Shown here piece after piece: positions 43,032 through 52,845 of a stretch of DNA of 64,000 nucleotides. The stretch's first letter is position 1, and every line of letters begins with the position of its first letter. Origin of the DNA: Verrucomicrobiia bacterium (GTDB lineage: Bacteria > Verrucomicrobiota > Verrucomicrobiia > Opitutales > Cerasicoccaceae); the NCBI GenBank assembly GCA_030425485.1, contig JAUIAM010000010.1, forward strand, positions 1 through 64,000, read 5' to 3'. Below the pieces are notes generated by a model, which was given only the letters and a program-made list of their open reading frames with translations, ran no database searches and was not told the DNA's origin. The translations under genes and the position numbers were made by a program.

Positions 43032-43203
43032 GAATAACTAGAGGGACTTGGGTTGTTTAGGGTTTTAGGGTTCTGCGATTATTGCAGATAAACACGTAGC
43101 AATAGCAATAGATTTTCCGCAGGGTGGGGCAGAATCTGACTTCGTATTTGCGCCGAGCGTGTTTATTTATCACGCTATCATCCATACCTCTGCGCACATC
43201 CTC

Positions 43204-43791
43204 ATGAGAAACGTCTTCCTCCTGCTCTACACCCTTGTCGCTGCGTTTTTGCTGACGGGCTGCCTGGATGTTATTGAGGCTATTGGCATCCACAAGGACG
43301 GTGGCGGGGAGGTTTCTACTGCGATTCGCGGGGACAACGAGCTCATGACGCGTGAGCAGCTCTCCACGCTGGACCCCCTGCTGGAGGGGCCCGGGCGCAC
43401 GGAAAAGATCGAGGTCGTAGGCGGCATACCCCTGCGGGTGGAGGCGGTGAAATTTGAAGAGATCGGCGAGGTGAGCTCTGCTATCGGTCCCTATACCCTG
43501 GAGGTCAATGCAGATGGCACCACCACGCTCACGCACACCGTGTTGGGTGAGGAGGAGTACGACTCCGAGCTCGACTCGATGGGCGTCTACTTCCGGGATC
43601 GGCAGTACATCTACAGCGTGCAAGTCCCCGGCAAAATTACCGATACGCCGAGCCTGACCGTGCTGGGCAGAACCTACGAGGCCGAGCGTGACGGCTACGA
43701 GGTCTCCTGGACCTTGCCGATGGATCAGTTTGTCAAGGCGATCAACATGGGCAAAAACCTGACTTTCTCCGTAACCTACCAGACGCCATAG
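43204..43791 (+). CDS. Predicted lipoprotein, LppM-like domain
   Basis: 195 residues from the ATG at 43204. The lipobox AFLLTGC gives a lipidated Cys near residue 20. The mature sequence (IHKDGGGEVSTAIRGDNELM, then a beta-rich body, ending KNLTFSVTYQTP) resembles the LppM-type beta-sandwich domain of bacterial lipoproteins, but I hold this loosely. It is probably attached to the inner or outer membrane. It is separated by 108 bp from the TPR gene. Confidence 0.65.
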   Translation: MRNVFLLLYTLVAAFLLTGCLDVIEAIGIHKDGGGEVSTAIRGDNELMTREQLSTLDPLLEGPGRTEKIEVVGGIPLRVEAVKFEEIGEVSSAIGPYTLEVNADGTTTLTHTVLGEEEYDSELDSMGVYFRDRQYIYSVQVPGKITDTPSLTVLGRTYEAERDGYEVSWTLPMDQFVKAINMGKNLTFSVTYQTP

Positions 43792-43899
43792 GCTGTACGA
43801 TACGCTATCGCGGCTAGCGTTGCAACCGGGCAGCTTCGGGATGGCTGCGCTTGCATTCTCCGTTGCTCTGTTGTCAGATTCATGTCCTAGTATTCGTTT

Positions 43900-45579
43900 A
43901 TGGACCCAGAGGCCAAGAAGCGCTTTCGCAAGCCCCTTATCATTCTCGTCATTATTTTCATCGTGGCGGGGGTTGCCGCGGTGCCTGCGTGGTACGCCTA
44001 CAAGGAACTTGAAACGCGCCAGGCCGTGAGCAAGGCGCACAATTACCTCGTGGAGGGTGACCGCGAGGCCGCCATGGCGGAGGCAAGCAAGGCGTACCTC
44101 AACGACCCCGAGGACCTCGAGGTACTGCGCTTGATTGCCGAAGTCTACGATGGCGTGGAAACCGAGCACGCGGCCCGGTTCTGGAAGCAGGCCTTTGAAA
44201 TTTCCGGTGAGCGGAGTGACCTGATTAACGCCACGCGAGCCAGCATCGCTTCGGGCAACATTGAGACTGCCGAGGAGTTGCTGAAGGAGATGGAGGCCCG
44301 CGACATTATCGGGACAAATTACCACCTCTTTCGTGGGCAGGTCGCCTTTGCCAAGCAGGACTTTCAGGGCGCGTTGCTGGCCGCCCGACGCGCCATCATG
44401 ACGGAGCATCCCGACATGCGCGCCCACCAGTTTTATGTCGAGCTGACCCAGCTCAGCCGCGACCCCGATATCCAGCAAGAAGGCATCGCGCATCTGTGGG
44501 AACTCTCCACCCGTCGCGACGAGCTCGGGCTCGGTGCTCTGCGCCGCCTGGCCGGTTCGCCCAACCTCACGCAGAAAAACACCGAGGATATCATTCGCTT
44601 AATCCGTGCGCACCCCGAAGTCGTGCGGGATGACGAGATGCTCGCGCTTCAACTCGAGCTCAAGCTCCCCGGCGCCAACGAGGAGCTGATCCTCACCCGT
44701 GCCATCCAGTACTTTAACACCGACAGCCCGAGCGAAGTTCTTGAACTGGGGCGGTGGTTTAACCAAATGGGGCAACCTGCCCATACCCTGGAGATCATCT
44801 CGGAGGAGGAAGCCATGCGACGCGAGGACCTTTTGCTCGTACGCCTTGACGCGCTCGCTCAACTCGGGCGCTGGGACGAGATCGGCGTGGTCCTGCAAAA
44901 TCCCCGGGCCCCGATTAAGGAGGAGTTTGTGCGGCAGTTCTTTCTCTCGCGCGTGCAGTTTGAAACCGGACAACTGGCCAAGGCCCAAATTTCCTGGCAG
45001 CGCGCCGTGCTCGCGGCGGGGGATGACCCGGAGGCGCTATGGTATCTCGCCCGCAAGGCGGACATCCTCGGCCTGCGGGAGGAGGCCATTGTCGCGCTGA
45101 ACAAGTTGGCCAACATCCGCACGGAGCGCCGCAAAGCCTACGATGCCTTGCTCAACTACTACAAGAGCGACACGCAGCAACTGGCCGCCACCTTGCAGAA
45201 AATGGCCCAAGCCTTTCCCGAGGACAGATCGGTGCTCAACGACTGGGCCTATGTCCACCTCCTGCTGAAGGAGCAGGTGCCCCTGGCAGTTTCCACGGCC
45301 CGTGAGAACCTCATTCAGGATAAATCTTACCTTGCGCGTTACATCACGCTTGCGCTGGGCTATCTGCGGATGGGGGAGTTTGAGGCCGCCCAGGAGTTGC
45401 TTCAGTCCTTGCCAATTGACTGGAATAAAGCCGTTCCGCGCTACCGGGCGATATACGCGGTGGTGCTTTTTGCCAACGGCCAGGATGAGCAGGCTAACGC
45501 ACTTCTGAACCAGCTCGATACCTCCACGCTTCTTCCCGAAGAGCGCGAATTGCTCCAACAGGCCATCATCTCTCAGTAA
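43900..45579 (+). CDS. Membrane-anchored TPR-repeat protein
   Basis: 559 residues. The N-terminal positive patch RFRKPL and membrane helix (about 12-33) are followed by repeated helix pairs with TPR spacing: AHNYLVEGDREAAMAEASKA, ARFWKQAFEISGERS, FRGQVAFAKQDFQGALLAARRA, AQISWQRAVLAAGDDPEALW. It presumably forms a solenoid scaffold in the periplasm. There is no catalytic domain. The partner is unknown. Confidence 0.78.
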   Translation: MDPEAKKRFRKPLIILVIIFIVAGVAAVPAWYAYKELETRQAVSKAHNYLVEGDREAAMAEASKAYLNDPEDLEVLRLIAEVYDGVETEHAARFWKQAFEISGERSDLINATRASIASGNIETAEELLKEMEARDIIGTNYHLFRGQVAFAKQDFQGALLAARRAIMTEHPDMRAHQFYVELTQLSRDPDIQQEGIAHLWELSTRRDELGLGALRRLAGSPNLTQKNTEDIIRLIRAHPEVVRDDEMLALQLELKLPGANEELILTRAIQYFNTDSPSEVLELGRWFNQMGQPAHTLEIISEEEAMRREDLLLVRLDALAQLGRWDEIGVVLQNPRAPIKEEFVRQFFLSRVQFETGQLAKAQISWQRAVLAAGDDPEALWYLARKADILGLREEAIVALNKLANIRTERRKAYDALLNYYKSDTQQLAATLQKMAQAFPEDRSVLNDWAYVHLLLKEQVPLAVSTARENLIQDKSYLARYITLALGYLRMGEFEAAQELLQSLPIDWNKAVPRYRAIYAVVLFANGQDEQANALLNQLDTSTLLPEERELLQQAIISQ

Positions 45580-45758
45580 AAGGGATGATAGAGCTGTGCA
45601 TTAAATGCATTTGCAGTGTTCGTTTTATGTACGGCTTCGGATTGCCTATGGGTGGCTTCGAGGAATCGGATGGTTTTTAACCCTTTCTGGATCAGTTGCT
45701 TGTGGGATGTGGTGCGTATTGGCATGCTCAGTTGGCATTGGGCTGGCATTGAGGAGGC

Positions 45759-48074
45759 ATGCAAGTGCTCTCCTTCCATGCAAAACTCCCGGAGCAACTC
45801 TCCTGGTTCTCGCTCATCACGGTATTGGTGCTCATCCTGGCCTGGCTGGCGCTGGTAAGCTACACCTGGGGGCCGGGACTGCTTCGCAGGGGGCTGCTCT
45901 GGACGCTGCGTCGCGTTTATCGTGTTCGGGCCGAGGGCTTGGAAAATCTCCCCGTAGAGGGGGGCGCACTTCTCGTGTGTAACCATGTCAGCTATATCGA
46001 CGCTGTCATCCTCTCGATGGTCTCGCCTCGACCGATCCGCTTTCTCAGTTTCGATGGGCTGATGAAGGTACCGGTCGTGGGCATGCTGCTGCGCATGGCC
46101 GGGGTGATCCCCGTTTCGCCCCAACGCTCCCGCCGGGCCATCGCCAAGGCCGCTGCCTGCCTGCAACGGGGCGAAATCGTGGGTATTTTTCCCGAGGGGC
46201 ACCTCACGCGAGACGGCCGTCTGCACGCTTTCAAGTCTGGTTTTCAGATCATTGCCAGCCGCGCTGGGGTGCCCGTCTTGCCCGTTTGCCTGGACGGCTT
46301 GTGGGGGTCGATTTTCAGCTTTGCAGGCGGGCGCTTTTTCTGGAAACTACCCCGTAAGTTCCCGTATCCCGTGCGGGTGACCTTTGGCCCCCTGACTGAC
46401 CCTGATATTATGAGCCCCGACACCGCCCGACAAACCATTCTCGATCTAGGTTCCGACGCCTTCGACCAGCAAGCAGAGCTCAAGGAGCACTTGGGCTGGC
46501 GCGTCCTGAAAAGCCTCCGCCGCCACGCCAACAAGGAGATGGTGGTGGACCGCTCGGTGGGCCGTCGCGCCTTTAAGGGCGGCGTGGTGCTGGCCTTGTC
46601 CCTGCTGATTGCCGAGCGTCTGCGCAAGCAGTGTCCGGGCAAGCGCGTGGGCATCGTGCTGCCGCCGGGCATCGGTGGGGTAGTGGTCAATCTCGCCTGT
46701 GTGCTTTCGGGCAAGACCCCCGTTAACCTGAATTTCACCCTCGGGCGCGAGGCGCTCAAGTCCTGCCTCAAGCGGGCCGATATCGACACGATTGTCACGG
46801 CTGCTCCGGTCAAGGCCAAGGTGGATGGGAAGTTCCCGGACTTTCCCTGGACCGACAAGCTGATCGACATCAAGGACGAGATCGGGTCGCTTTCCAAGCT
46901 GAGCATCATCGCCAAGCTGCTGTCGGTCAAACTGCTGCCAGCCAGCACCTTGGCGTCACGTAATAATGTGCCCAAGGTGGGGGGGCGCGAGGAGGCTGCC
47001 ATCCTCTTTACCAGTGGGAGTGACGGCATGCCCAAGGGCGTTGTGCTCTCGCACCACAATATCCTGGCCAATGCCATGCAGGTTGCGCTCTGCCGTGCCT
47101 TTCCCACCGACGAGACCTTACTTGGCAACCTGCCCATCTTCCACAGCTTCGGCTTCACGGTATCGATCTGGTGCCCGATGCTCTACGGCGTGCGCACGGT
47201 CTACACGCCCTCGCCGCTGGACTTCAAGGGAGCCGTCACCGCGATTCGCGAGGAGAAATGCGGCATCCTGCTGGGCACACCGACCTTTTATCGCCCGTAC
47301 CTGACGCGCGTGGACCCGGCCGACATGGCCACGGCCAAGGTCGTCATCGCCGGAGCGGAAAAAACGCCCAAGGGCTTTCACGAAGCCTGGCAGGAGCGTT
47401 TCCCCAACTGCGCCTTTCTGGAAGGCTATGGCCTGACCGAGACTACGCCGGTGGTTTCCGTCAATGAGCCGGACATCGTCTCGGCCAACCCGGACGAAGC
47501 CGTGATCGGCACCCGGGCAAAGTCCGTCGGACGGCTCTTTCCGGGCATGGCCGCCCGCGTACGTAATCCCGACACCTACGAACTGCAAAGTGTGGGCCAG
47601 ACGGGTATCGTGGAGTTCAAGGGGGCTAATGTGTTCGAGGGCTACCTCAATGATCCGGAGAAAACGGCAGAGGTCCTGCGGGGCGGCTGGCTGACCACGG
47701 GCGACCTTGGTCGTCTGGACGAGGACGGCTTCCTTTACATCGAGGGGCGCATCTCACGCTTTTCGAAGATCGGGGGCGAGATGGTCCCCCACGGCACGGT
47801 TGAGACGGTCATCGCCGAAGTTTTCGGCGTACACGAGAGCGAGCTGCCACTGGTGGCCGTTTCCGCCCGGCAAGACCCGGCCAAGGGCGAGGCGCTGGTC
47901 CTCGTGAGTGCCATTGATGTCGATACGAATGAGATGCAGCAAAAGCTGGCCGAGGCCGGCCTGGCCAACCTCTGGGTGCCGCGCATCGTCAAGCGCGTGG
48001 AGGCTATCCCGACCCTGGCCTCGGGCAAGCTCGACCTGAAGGGGCTCAAGCAGATTGCCAACCAGGAGGACTGA
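45759..48074 (+). CDS. Fused PlsC-type acyltransferase and acyl-ACP/AMP ligase (Aas-like)
   Basis: 771 residues. Residues about 1-240: a membrane helix and a PlsC domain with NHVSYIDA (catalytic His, Asp) and FPEGHLTRDGRL. Residues about 250-771: an AMP-dependent ligase with LFTSGSDGMPKGVVLSHHNI as P-loop, EGYGLTETTPVVS and TGDLGRLDEDGFLYIEGR. This is the order of Aas, which re-acylates lysophosphatidylethanolamine with fatty acids, but no MFS transporter (LplT) is fused. It is followed within 3 bp by two more genes of the set. Confidence 0.88.
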   Translation: MQVLSFHAKLPEQLSWFSLITVLVLILAWLALVSYTWGPGLLRRGLLWTLRRVYRVRAEGLENLPVEGGALLVCNHVSYIDAVILSMVSPRPIRFLSFDGLMKVPVVGMLLRMAGVIPVSPQRSRRAIAKAAACLQRGEIVGIFPEGHLTRDGRLHAFKSGFQIIASRAGVPVLPVCLDGLWGSIFSFAGGRFFWKLPRKFPYPVRVTFGPLTDPDIMSPDTARQTILDLGSDAFDQQAELKEHLGWRVLKSLRRHANKEMVVDRSVGRRAFKGGVVLALSLLIAERLRKQCPGKRVGIVLPPGIGGVVVNLACVLSGKTPVNLNFTLGREALKSCLKRADIDTIVTAAPVKAKVDGKFPDFPWTDKLIDIKDEIGSLSKLSIIAKLLSVKLLPASTLASRNNVPKVGGREEAAILFTSGSDGMPKGVVLSHHNILANAMQVALCRAFPTDETLLGNLPIFHSFGFTVSIWCPMLYGVRTVYTPSPLDFKGAVTAIREEKCGILLGTPTFYRPYLTRVDPADMATAKVVIAGAEKTPKGFHEAWQERFPNCAFLEGYGLTETTPVVSVNEPDIVSANPDEAVIGTRAKSVGRLFPGMAARVRNPDTYELQSVGQTGIVEFKGANVFEGYLNDPEKTAEVLRGGWLTTGDLGRLDEDGFLYIEGRISRFSKIGGEMVPHGTVETVIAEVFGVHESELPLVAVSARQDPAKGEALVLVSAIDVDTNEMQQKLAEAGLANLWVPRIVKRVEAIPTLASGKLDLKGLKQIANQED

Positions 48075-48076
48075 GC

Positions 48077-48685
48077 ATGACAGTTCAGGCGAATTCTCTG
48101 GCAGGCTTTGAGGCGGACGCGCTCGAAGTCGGGGACATCGTGTTCATCCGCATCGCTAATTTCCTGTACCGCCGGGTAGCCGAGGCCACGGCCTCGTGGA
48201 CGTCCCATGTGGGCTACATCCACAGCCGCCGCGAGGACGGGGAGTGGCTGGTGGCCGAGAGCGCCATCCCGCGCGTCTGCCTCTGCCCGCTCTCAAAGTT
48301 CATCGCGCGTTCCGATCAAGGCATGCTCGCGGTGCGGCGGTTGAAGGGAGGCCTCAGCGATGCGCAAAAGCAGGCTCTCCAGCAAGCGGCTGAGTCTCGC
48401 ATGGGCACGCTCTACCACCTGGGTTTCAAGTATGACTCGCCGCGCCAGTTTTGCTCAAAGTTCGTCCACACGACCTACAAGGAGGCCGTGGGAGTGGATA
48501 TCGGGCAGGTGGAAACCTTTCGTGAACTGCTGGCGCGCAACCCCGAGTCACCAACCTGGTTCTGGCGGCTGTGGTTCTGGGGCTTTATCCCGTGGAACCG
48601 CCGTACGGTCACGCCCGCCAGTCAGGACATCGACCCGCAACTGGTGACCGTGTTTGACAACACGCGATCGGAGCAGGCGGTATGA
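48077..48685 (+). CDS. YiiX-like permuted papain-fold protein (NlpC/P60 superfamily)
   Basis: 202 residues. ALEVGDIVFIRIANFLYRRV, then SWTSHVGYIH and FCSKFVHTTYKEAVG give the His (HVGYI) and Cys (CSKFV) of the circularly permuted NlpC/P60 fold found in YiiX/YebB and LRAT-related proteins. There is no signal peptide. It could be an amidase or a lipid-acting acyltransferase. It overlaps the hydrolase gene by 4 bp and follows the acyltransferase-ligase gene by 2 bp. Confidence 0.78.
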   Translation: MTVQANSLAGFEADALEVGDIVFIRIANFLYRRVAEATASWTSHVGYIHSRREDGEWLVAESAIPRVCLCPLSKFIARSDQGMLAVRRLKGGLSDAQKQALQQAAESRMGTLYHLGFKYDSPRQFCSKFVHTTYKEAVGVDIGQVETFRELLARNPESPTWFWRLWFWGFIPWNRRTVTPASQDIDPQLVTVFDNTRSEQAV

Positions 48686-49383
48686 TCGGTCCACGGCAAA
48701 TCCGGCACTGCCAGAACGAGCGCGACGGAGCCGAGCGGGTGATTCTCCTCGGTGGCATCGGGCCAAATTTTCAGCTTCTCGGGCAGACGGCCAAGGCCCT
48801 GCACGCGGCAGGTTTTGCCACGGAGGTGATCCACTATCCGTCCACCCGCTACGGCATCGATGAACTGGTCGATGCGCACCTGGCTCCGGCTGTTGCCCGT
48901 GCGAATCGCCAGCCTGAGCGCCCGCTACACTTCCTGACTTTTTCCATGGGCGGGATTGTTTTTCGTCGCCTCATGCAGACACATCGCCCGGAGAATCTGG
49001 GGCGTGCCGTCCTCGTGGCCCCACCCAACAACGGAAGTGAGGTGGCGGACTTTTTCCGTAACTGGGTCATCTACCGTTGGATGTTTGGCCCGGCAGGGCA
49101 GCAACTTGGGACCTGCGAGCGTTCGGTGCCACTGGCCCTCGGAGCGGTCGATGCCGAGGTCGGCGTTATCGCCGGAACGCGTTCGCTCGACCCCTGGTTT
49201 CACCGTATGTTCAGCCGTGAGCATCGCGGGGCGCATGACGGAAAGGTTACCGTGGCCAGCACAAAGATCGCGGGCATGACGGACTTTACCACCGTAGCCG
49301 CCAGCCATTATTTTATCATCCGTCACCCCGAAACCCAGCGTCAGGCAGTGCAGTTTTTTCGCACGGGGGCTTTTATGCGTTAA
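48682..49383 (+). CDS. Alpha/beta hydrolase, lipase-like
   Basis: 233 residues. VILLGGIGPNFQLLGQTAKA (oxyanion-hole side) and LTFSMGGIVFRRLM with a nucleophile elbow FSMGG (GXSXG relaxed to F-x-S-x-G-G) fit the alpha/beta-hydrolase fold; the His is likely in ASHYFII. There is no signal peptide, so it acts on the cytoplasmic side of the membrane. It starts inside the end of the YiiX-like gene (ATGA overlap). Esterase or lipase activity is inferred. Confidence 0.75.
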   Translation: MIGPRQIRHCQNERDGAERVILLGGIGPNFQLLGQTAKALHAAGFATEVIHYPSTRYGIDELVDAHLAPAVARANRQPERPLHFLTFSMGGIVFRRLMQTHRPENLGRAVLVAPPNNGSEVADFFRNWVIYRWMFGPAGQQLGTCERSVPLALGAVDAEVGVIAGTRSLDPWFHRMFSREHRGAHDGKVTVASTKIAGMTDFTTVAASHYFIIRHPETQRQAVQFFRTGAFMR

Positions 49384-49459
49384 GTTATTGCCTGAATTGT
49401 CAGGCCGTGATTAGACTCTGGCTGCGTCCATTAAAGCATCCACATTATCGATCACAGCC

Positions 49460-49915
49460 ATGAAAAAGATACTCTCACTATGCCTTTTCCTGCTGGGCCT
49501 TAACTGCCTGGAAGCCCGCATTGATTGGGTTAATTTCAATGATGCCTTTGCTTTGCAGAAGTCATCATCCAAGCAGATCGTGATGGTCATTTATGGCGAT
49601 ACACTCGATTCTAAATGGAAACGCCTTGATGGAACTACACTCAAAGATCCGCAGGTTGAGGAGTACCTGAATACGCAGGTCATTTCAGTGCTCTTTTCTG
49701 GCAAAGGCGGTCGAGAAGTTGAGTACAAGGGGGTTGTTTACAAGAACCCCGAGTACACCATTTGGACACCTAAAGAGCACTCCTTTAGCAAATACCTGAA
49801 GCTGGAAAAGTTTCCCGCTGTCGTGATTTTCAATGCCAAAGGTGAGGTCGAGGCGATTAAATACAGCCGATTCGGTCCCGACTCTTTGCTTAAGTGGCTC
49901 AAGGAGAATCGTTAG
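49460..49915 (+). CDS. Secreted thioredoxin-fold protein without CXXC
   Basis: 151 residues with a signal peptide to about residue 19. The domain KQIVMVIYGDTLDSKWKRLD is where a thioredoxin would have its CXXC, but no Cys is there. FPAVVIFNAKGEVEAIKYSR carries the typical cis-Pro strand. It is a second secreted thioredoxin-like protein with a missing redox centre in this window, and is not obviously homologous in detail to the one at 10294. Its base composition is slightly AT-rich. Confidence 0.6.
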   Translation: MKKILSLCLFLLGLNCLEARIDWVNFNDAFALQKSSSKQIVMVIYGDTLDSKWKRLDGTTLKDPQVEEYLNTQVISVLFSGKGGREVEYKGVVYKNPEYTIWTPKEHSFSKYLKLEKFPAVVIFNAKGEVEAIKYSRFGPDSLLKWLKENR

Positions 49916-50040
49916 TCGCCTGCAGGGTGGGGTCGTAAGTAGCGGCCTTTTTCGTGAATCATGTGGGACAATTTCTCTAAAACTACAGGAATACTCTGAC
50001 TTGCTTTCATGCGGGGAAGTCCTTTTGCTAGAACGGATTG

Positions 50041-51291
50041 ATGCGCGAAAGCCTGGGAAACCGGATTCAGCGCAAGCTGGATCAACTTGAGCAGTTCACG
50101 ATTGATGTGATCTATGATCGCCGCCACGGGTTGGCTGAGACCTTCTATGGCGGCTTTTTGCGTGCCCTCTCATGGCTGTTTAGCGGCATCGCCCAGTCCC
50201 GCGTCTGGCTCTATCGTCAGCGCATCCTGCGCGACCAGCCCTTGGGCTGCCTGGTCGTAGTGGTGGGGAACCTCACCGTCGGCGGGACGGGTAAAACCCC
50301 CGTGGTGGAAAAGTTTGCCCGCAGCCTGCAGGAGCGCGGGCGCAAGGTGGCCATCCTCAGCCGAGGTTATCGCAGTAAGCCCGAGCCCAAGTACAAGAAA
50401 TTCTGGCGTTGGCTGACCCAGCAGCCGCCCCCGCCGCCCAAGGTCGTCAGCGATGGCGAAACGGTCTTGCTCGACTCCTGGCAGGCGGGTGACGAGCCCT
50501 ACATGCTGGCGCGCAACCTTCCGGGCGTGGTGGTGGTCGTGGACAAAAACCGGGTCAAAGCGGGCGAGTACGCGATCAAGCACTTTGGCTGCGACACGCT
50601 CATCCTCGACGACGGCTTTCAGTACCTGCCACTGCGCGGTCAGCTCAACCTCCTCCTCGTGGACAAGAGCAATCCCTTTGGTAACCAGTGCCTCTTGCCT
50701 CGGGGCATCCTGCGCGAGCCGGTGAAGCACATTCGCCGGGCCTCCTATGTCTTTCTGACCAAATCCGATGGTGAGCCCGACGACGAGCTTGAGCAGCTCA
50801 TCCGCCAGCACAAGCCCGACGCCGACATCATCGAGTGCAGCCACCAGCCGCAGTATTTTTGCGAGGTCTTTGGGCAGGGCGAGCGACCACTCACCGCGGT
50901 GAACGGCCTCAGGGTCGCGACCTTTAGCGGCATCGCCGTGCCGGAGAGCTTTGAGGAGTTTGTCCGCAAGCTCGGGGCAAACATCGTCCACAACCAGCGT
51001 TTTCTCGATCACCACCGCTTCACCCCCTTTGAGCTGGAGCGATTCTTTACCCAGGCCAAAGAGGCCGGGGCCGAGCTGGTCCTGACGACAGAGAAGGACG
51101 CTGTGCGGCTCAATCAGGCGGACATTCCCGGCGACATTCCGTTCTATTTCATGCGCCTGGAGGTGGACATCCTCAAGGGTGGGGAGGACTTCGACGAGGC
51201 CGTCGGGCGCATCTGCTTCCCCAAGACTCAGGTCCGGACCACGCGCTCGCCCTTCATCACCAAGGGCTCTGCTCAGGCGCATGTCAGTTAA
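50041..51291 (+). CDS. lpxK: Tetraacyldisaccharide 4'-kinase (lipid A synthesis)
   Basis: 416 residues from the ATG at 50041 (a TTG at 50038 is also in frame). It phosphorylates the 4' position of the lipid A disaccharide at the inner membrane. The P-loop is [20 protein letters not shown]; IMSxGYG-type sequence appears as [11 protein letters not shown], and [13 protein letters not shown] is the conserved D-D-G-F-Q-Y catalytic segment. About 60 residues more than the E. coli enzyme, mostly at the N-terminal helix and near a Pro-rich insert ([11 protein letters not shown]). It shows the organism makes lipid A. Confidence 0.94.
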   Translation: MRESLGNRIQRKLDQLEQFTIDVIYDRRHGLAETFYGGFLRALSWLFSGIAQSRVWLYRQRILRDQPLGCLVVVVGNLTVGGTGKTPVVEKFARSLQERGRKVAILSRGYRSKPEPKYKKFWRWLTQQPPPPPKVVSDGETVLLDSWQAGDEPYMLARNLPGVVVVVDKNRVKAGEYAIKHFGCDTLILDDGFQYLPLRGQLNLLLVDKSNPFGNQCLLPRGILREPVKHIRRASYVFLTKSDGEPDDELEQLIRQHKPDADIIECSHQPQYFCEVFGQGERPLTAVNGLRVATFSGIAVPESFEEFVRKLGANIVHNQRFLDHHRFTPFELERFFTQAKEAGAELVLTTEKDAVRLNQADIPGDIPFYFMRLEVDILKGGEDFDEAVGRICFPKTQVRTTRSPFITKGSAQAHVS

Positions 51292-51380
51292 TAGACAGTG
51301 ACTTAACGTAACCAGCGCCAATTTTTAACTCGCTACTTTATTTCCCCTGTGATTACCTCAACCTCTCTCTCGATTCGACT

Positions 51381-52670
51381 ATGGCCAAAGAAGCAGCCGA
51401 CCAGGCACTCCCGTTCCCCTCTTACAACCGATCCGTTATGAGCGACGACGCATGCAATGAGCACGCCGTCGAGCGTGACGCCGGGGCGGAGCCTCAGGCT
51501 CCCGTGCGCGACCTTGAGATCAAGGACGCGCAAATCATCTTTAACAGCGTTTGGAACGAACTCGAGAAAGCCTACGGCGAAGACAACCTCGTCTTTCCCA
51601 AGGAAATTTTCTGGCTCAACGGTGCCCCCGGTTCCGGTAAGGGCACCCACACCCGCACGGCCATGCAGTACCGCGACTTTACCGAGTCGCCCATCGTGGT
51701 GAGCGAACTGCTTAAGAGCCCGCAGGCCCGCAAGCTGATCGACGCGGGCATGCTCGTAGGCGACAAGGAAGTGACCGACCTCGTATTTCGTGCGCTGCTG
51801 GAGCCGCGCTACCAGAGTGGGGCCGTGGTGGATGGCTTTCCCCGCACCAAGGTGCAGGTGGAGTGTCTCAAGATGCTTTACAACAAGCTCAACGGCCTCC
51901 GTGCCCGCCACGTGGACACCATGCTCTCGCGGCGCTTCGTCAAGCCACACTTCCACATCCTCGTGCTCTTCATCGACGAGGAGGAGAGCGTCAAGCGCCA
52001 GCTCCTGCGCGGTCGCAAGGCCATGGCGCACAACCGCGAGGTCGAGCTCTCCGGTGTGGGCGAAATCATCGAAGTACGCAAAACCGACCTCGAAGAGGAG
52101 GCCGCCCGCAACCGCTACCGTACCTTTAAGGAAAAGACCTACGAGGCCCTGCAAACCCTGCGCGACGTCTTTTTCTATCACTACATTAACGCGCACGGCA
52201 GCATCCAGGATGTGCGCGAGCGTATCATTAACGAGCTCAAGTACCAGAGTTCGCTTGAGCTGGAAGAGGGTACGTTTGACCGCATTTCCTCCATCCCGCT
52301 GGCCAGTTCGATCGTCGTCCATGCACGTCAGGAGCTGGTCAAGCGCCTCGATGGTTACGAGCAGCAGGAGCCCGAAGTGTTCAGCCGCGTCGTAACCCTG
52401 ACCCGCGAGAAGTTTATCCCGATTGTGGTGCGCCACGCCATCTCCGGCCATGCCATCGTCAACAGCGAGGATGAGGTTTTCGACAACCCGCTGGCTTCGG
52501 CCATGCTGATCGATATCTTCTCCGAGCGCGGTTTTCACGCCACGGTAGACATCCAGCGCGAGGAAATCCCCGACAGCGTAGATCCTAAGACGTTCAAGAT
52601 TCAGACGCGGTCCAAGCGCGTCGTGCGCGTGCACATCAATTTCCCCGGCAGCGAAATCCGTCGCGGGTAG
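51381..52670 (+). CDS. Adenylate kinase-like protein with long C-terminal extension
   Basis: 429 residues, twice the size of ordinary adenylate kinase. Residues about 75-280 contain the P-loop [21 protein letters not shown] (150-156), and a LID-like Arg set (LLRGRKAM), so it should bind ATP and a nucleoside monophosphate. A disordered N-terminal tail (1-45) and a C-terminal domain (about 290-429, starting at [15 protein letters not shown]) have no family I can name. An internal ATG at 51438 ([10 protein letters not shown]) is an alternative start. It follows lpxK by 89 bp. Confidence 0.75.
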   Translation: MAKEAADQALPFPSYNRSVMSDDACNEHAVERDAGAEPQAPVRDLEIKDAQIIFNSVWNELEKAYGEDNLVFPKEIFWLNGAPGSGKGTHTRTAMQYRDFTESPIVVSELLKSPQARKLIDAGMLVGDKEVTDLVFRALLEPRYQSGAVVDGFPRTKVQVECLKMLYNKLNGLRARHVDTMLSRRFVKPHFHILVLFIDEEESVKRQLLRGRKAMAHNREVELSGVGEIIEVRKTDLEEEAARNRYRTFKEKTYEALQTLRDVFFYHYINAHGSIQDVRERIINELKYQSSLELEEGTFDRISSIPLASSIVVHARQELVKRLDGYEQQEPEVFSRVVTLTREKFIPIVVRHAISGHAIVNSEDEVFDNPLASAMLIDIFSERGFHATVDIQREEIPDSVDPKTFKIQTRSKRVVRVHINFPGSEIRRG

Positions 52671-52845
52671 AAAGTTACGGTGTCGGTTCTCCAAGCCCAC
52701 GGTTTGCCGTGGTGTGTGTTTGCCTGAACGGCTCCCCGGCGGTGTTCGTTGAAGCCAACGCACCCGGCACTCCAGGTTGGCGAATTTTGTGTGGCGCATG
52801 ATTTAACTTTTGAACTTTCGCCCATTCAAACCTACGTACTTAGCT
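52671..52845. other. Structured gap before the aminopeptidase gene
   Basis: No gene is visible in these 175 bp. CCACGG (52697-52702) pairs with CCGTGG (52707-52712) over a TTTG loop, and further GC-rich arms follow. It may be a leader RNA structure, but no known riboswitch is recognised. I checked for a signal-recognition-particle RNA because of the GTTCTCC start and did not find the apical motif. Confidence 0.3.

Noticed and set aside
43045-43075. Telomere-like TTTAGGG runs upstream of the sugar isomerase gene
   Set aside because: Only two to three imperfect copies in a normal intergenic gap; nothing else suggests a linear end or recombination site.
43057-44493. Long minus-strand frame across the lipoprotein and TPR genes
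   Set aside because: It is antisense to two convincing plus-strand genes and gives no recognisable protein.
52671-52845. Possible SRP (4.5S) RNA gene
   Set aside because: It has a GTTCTCC-like start and a hairpin, but the conserved apical loop with GGAAGGAAGCAGC-type sequence is absent on both strands.
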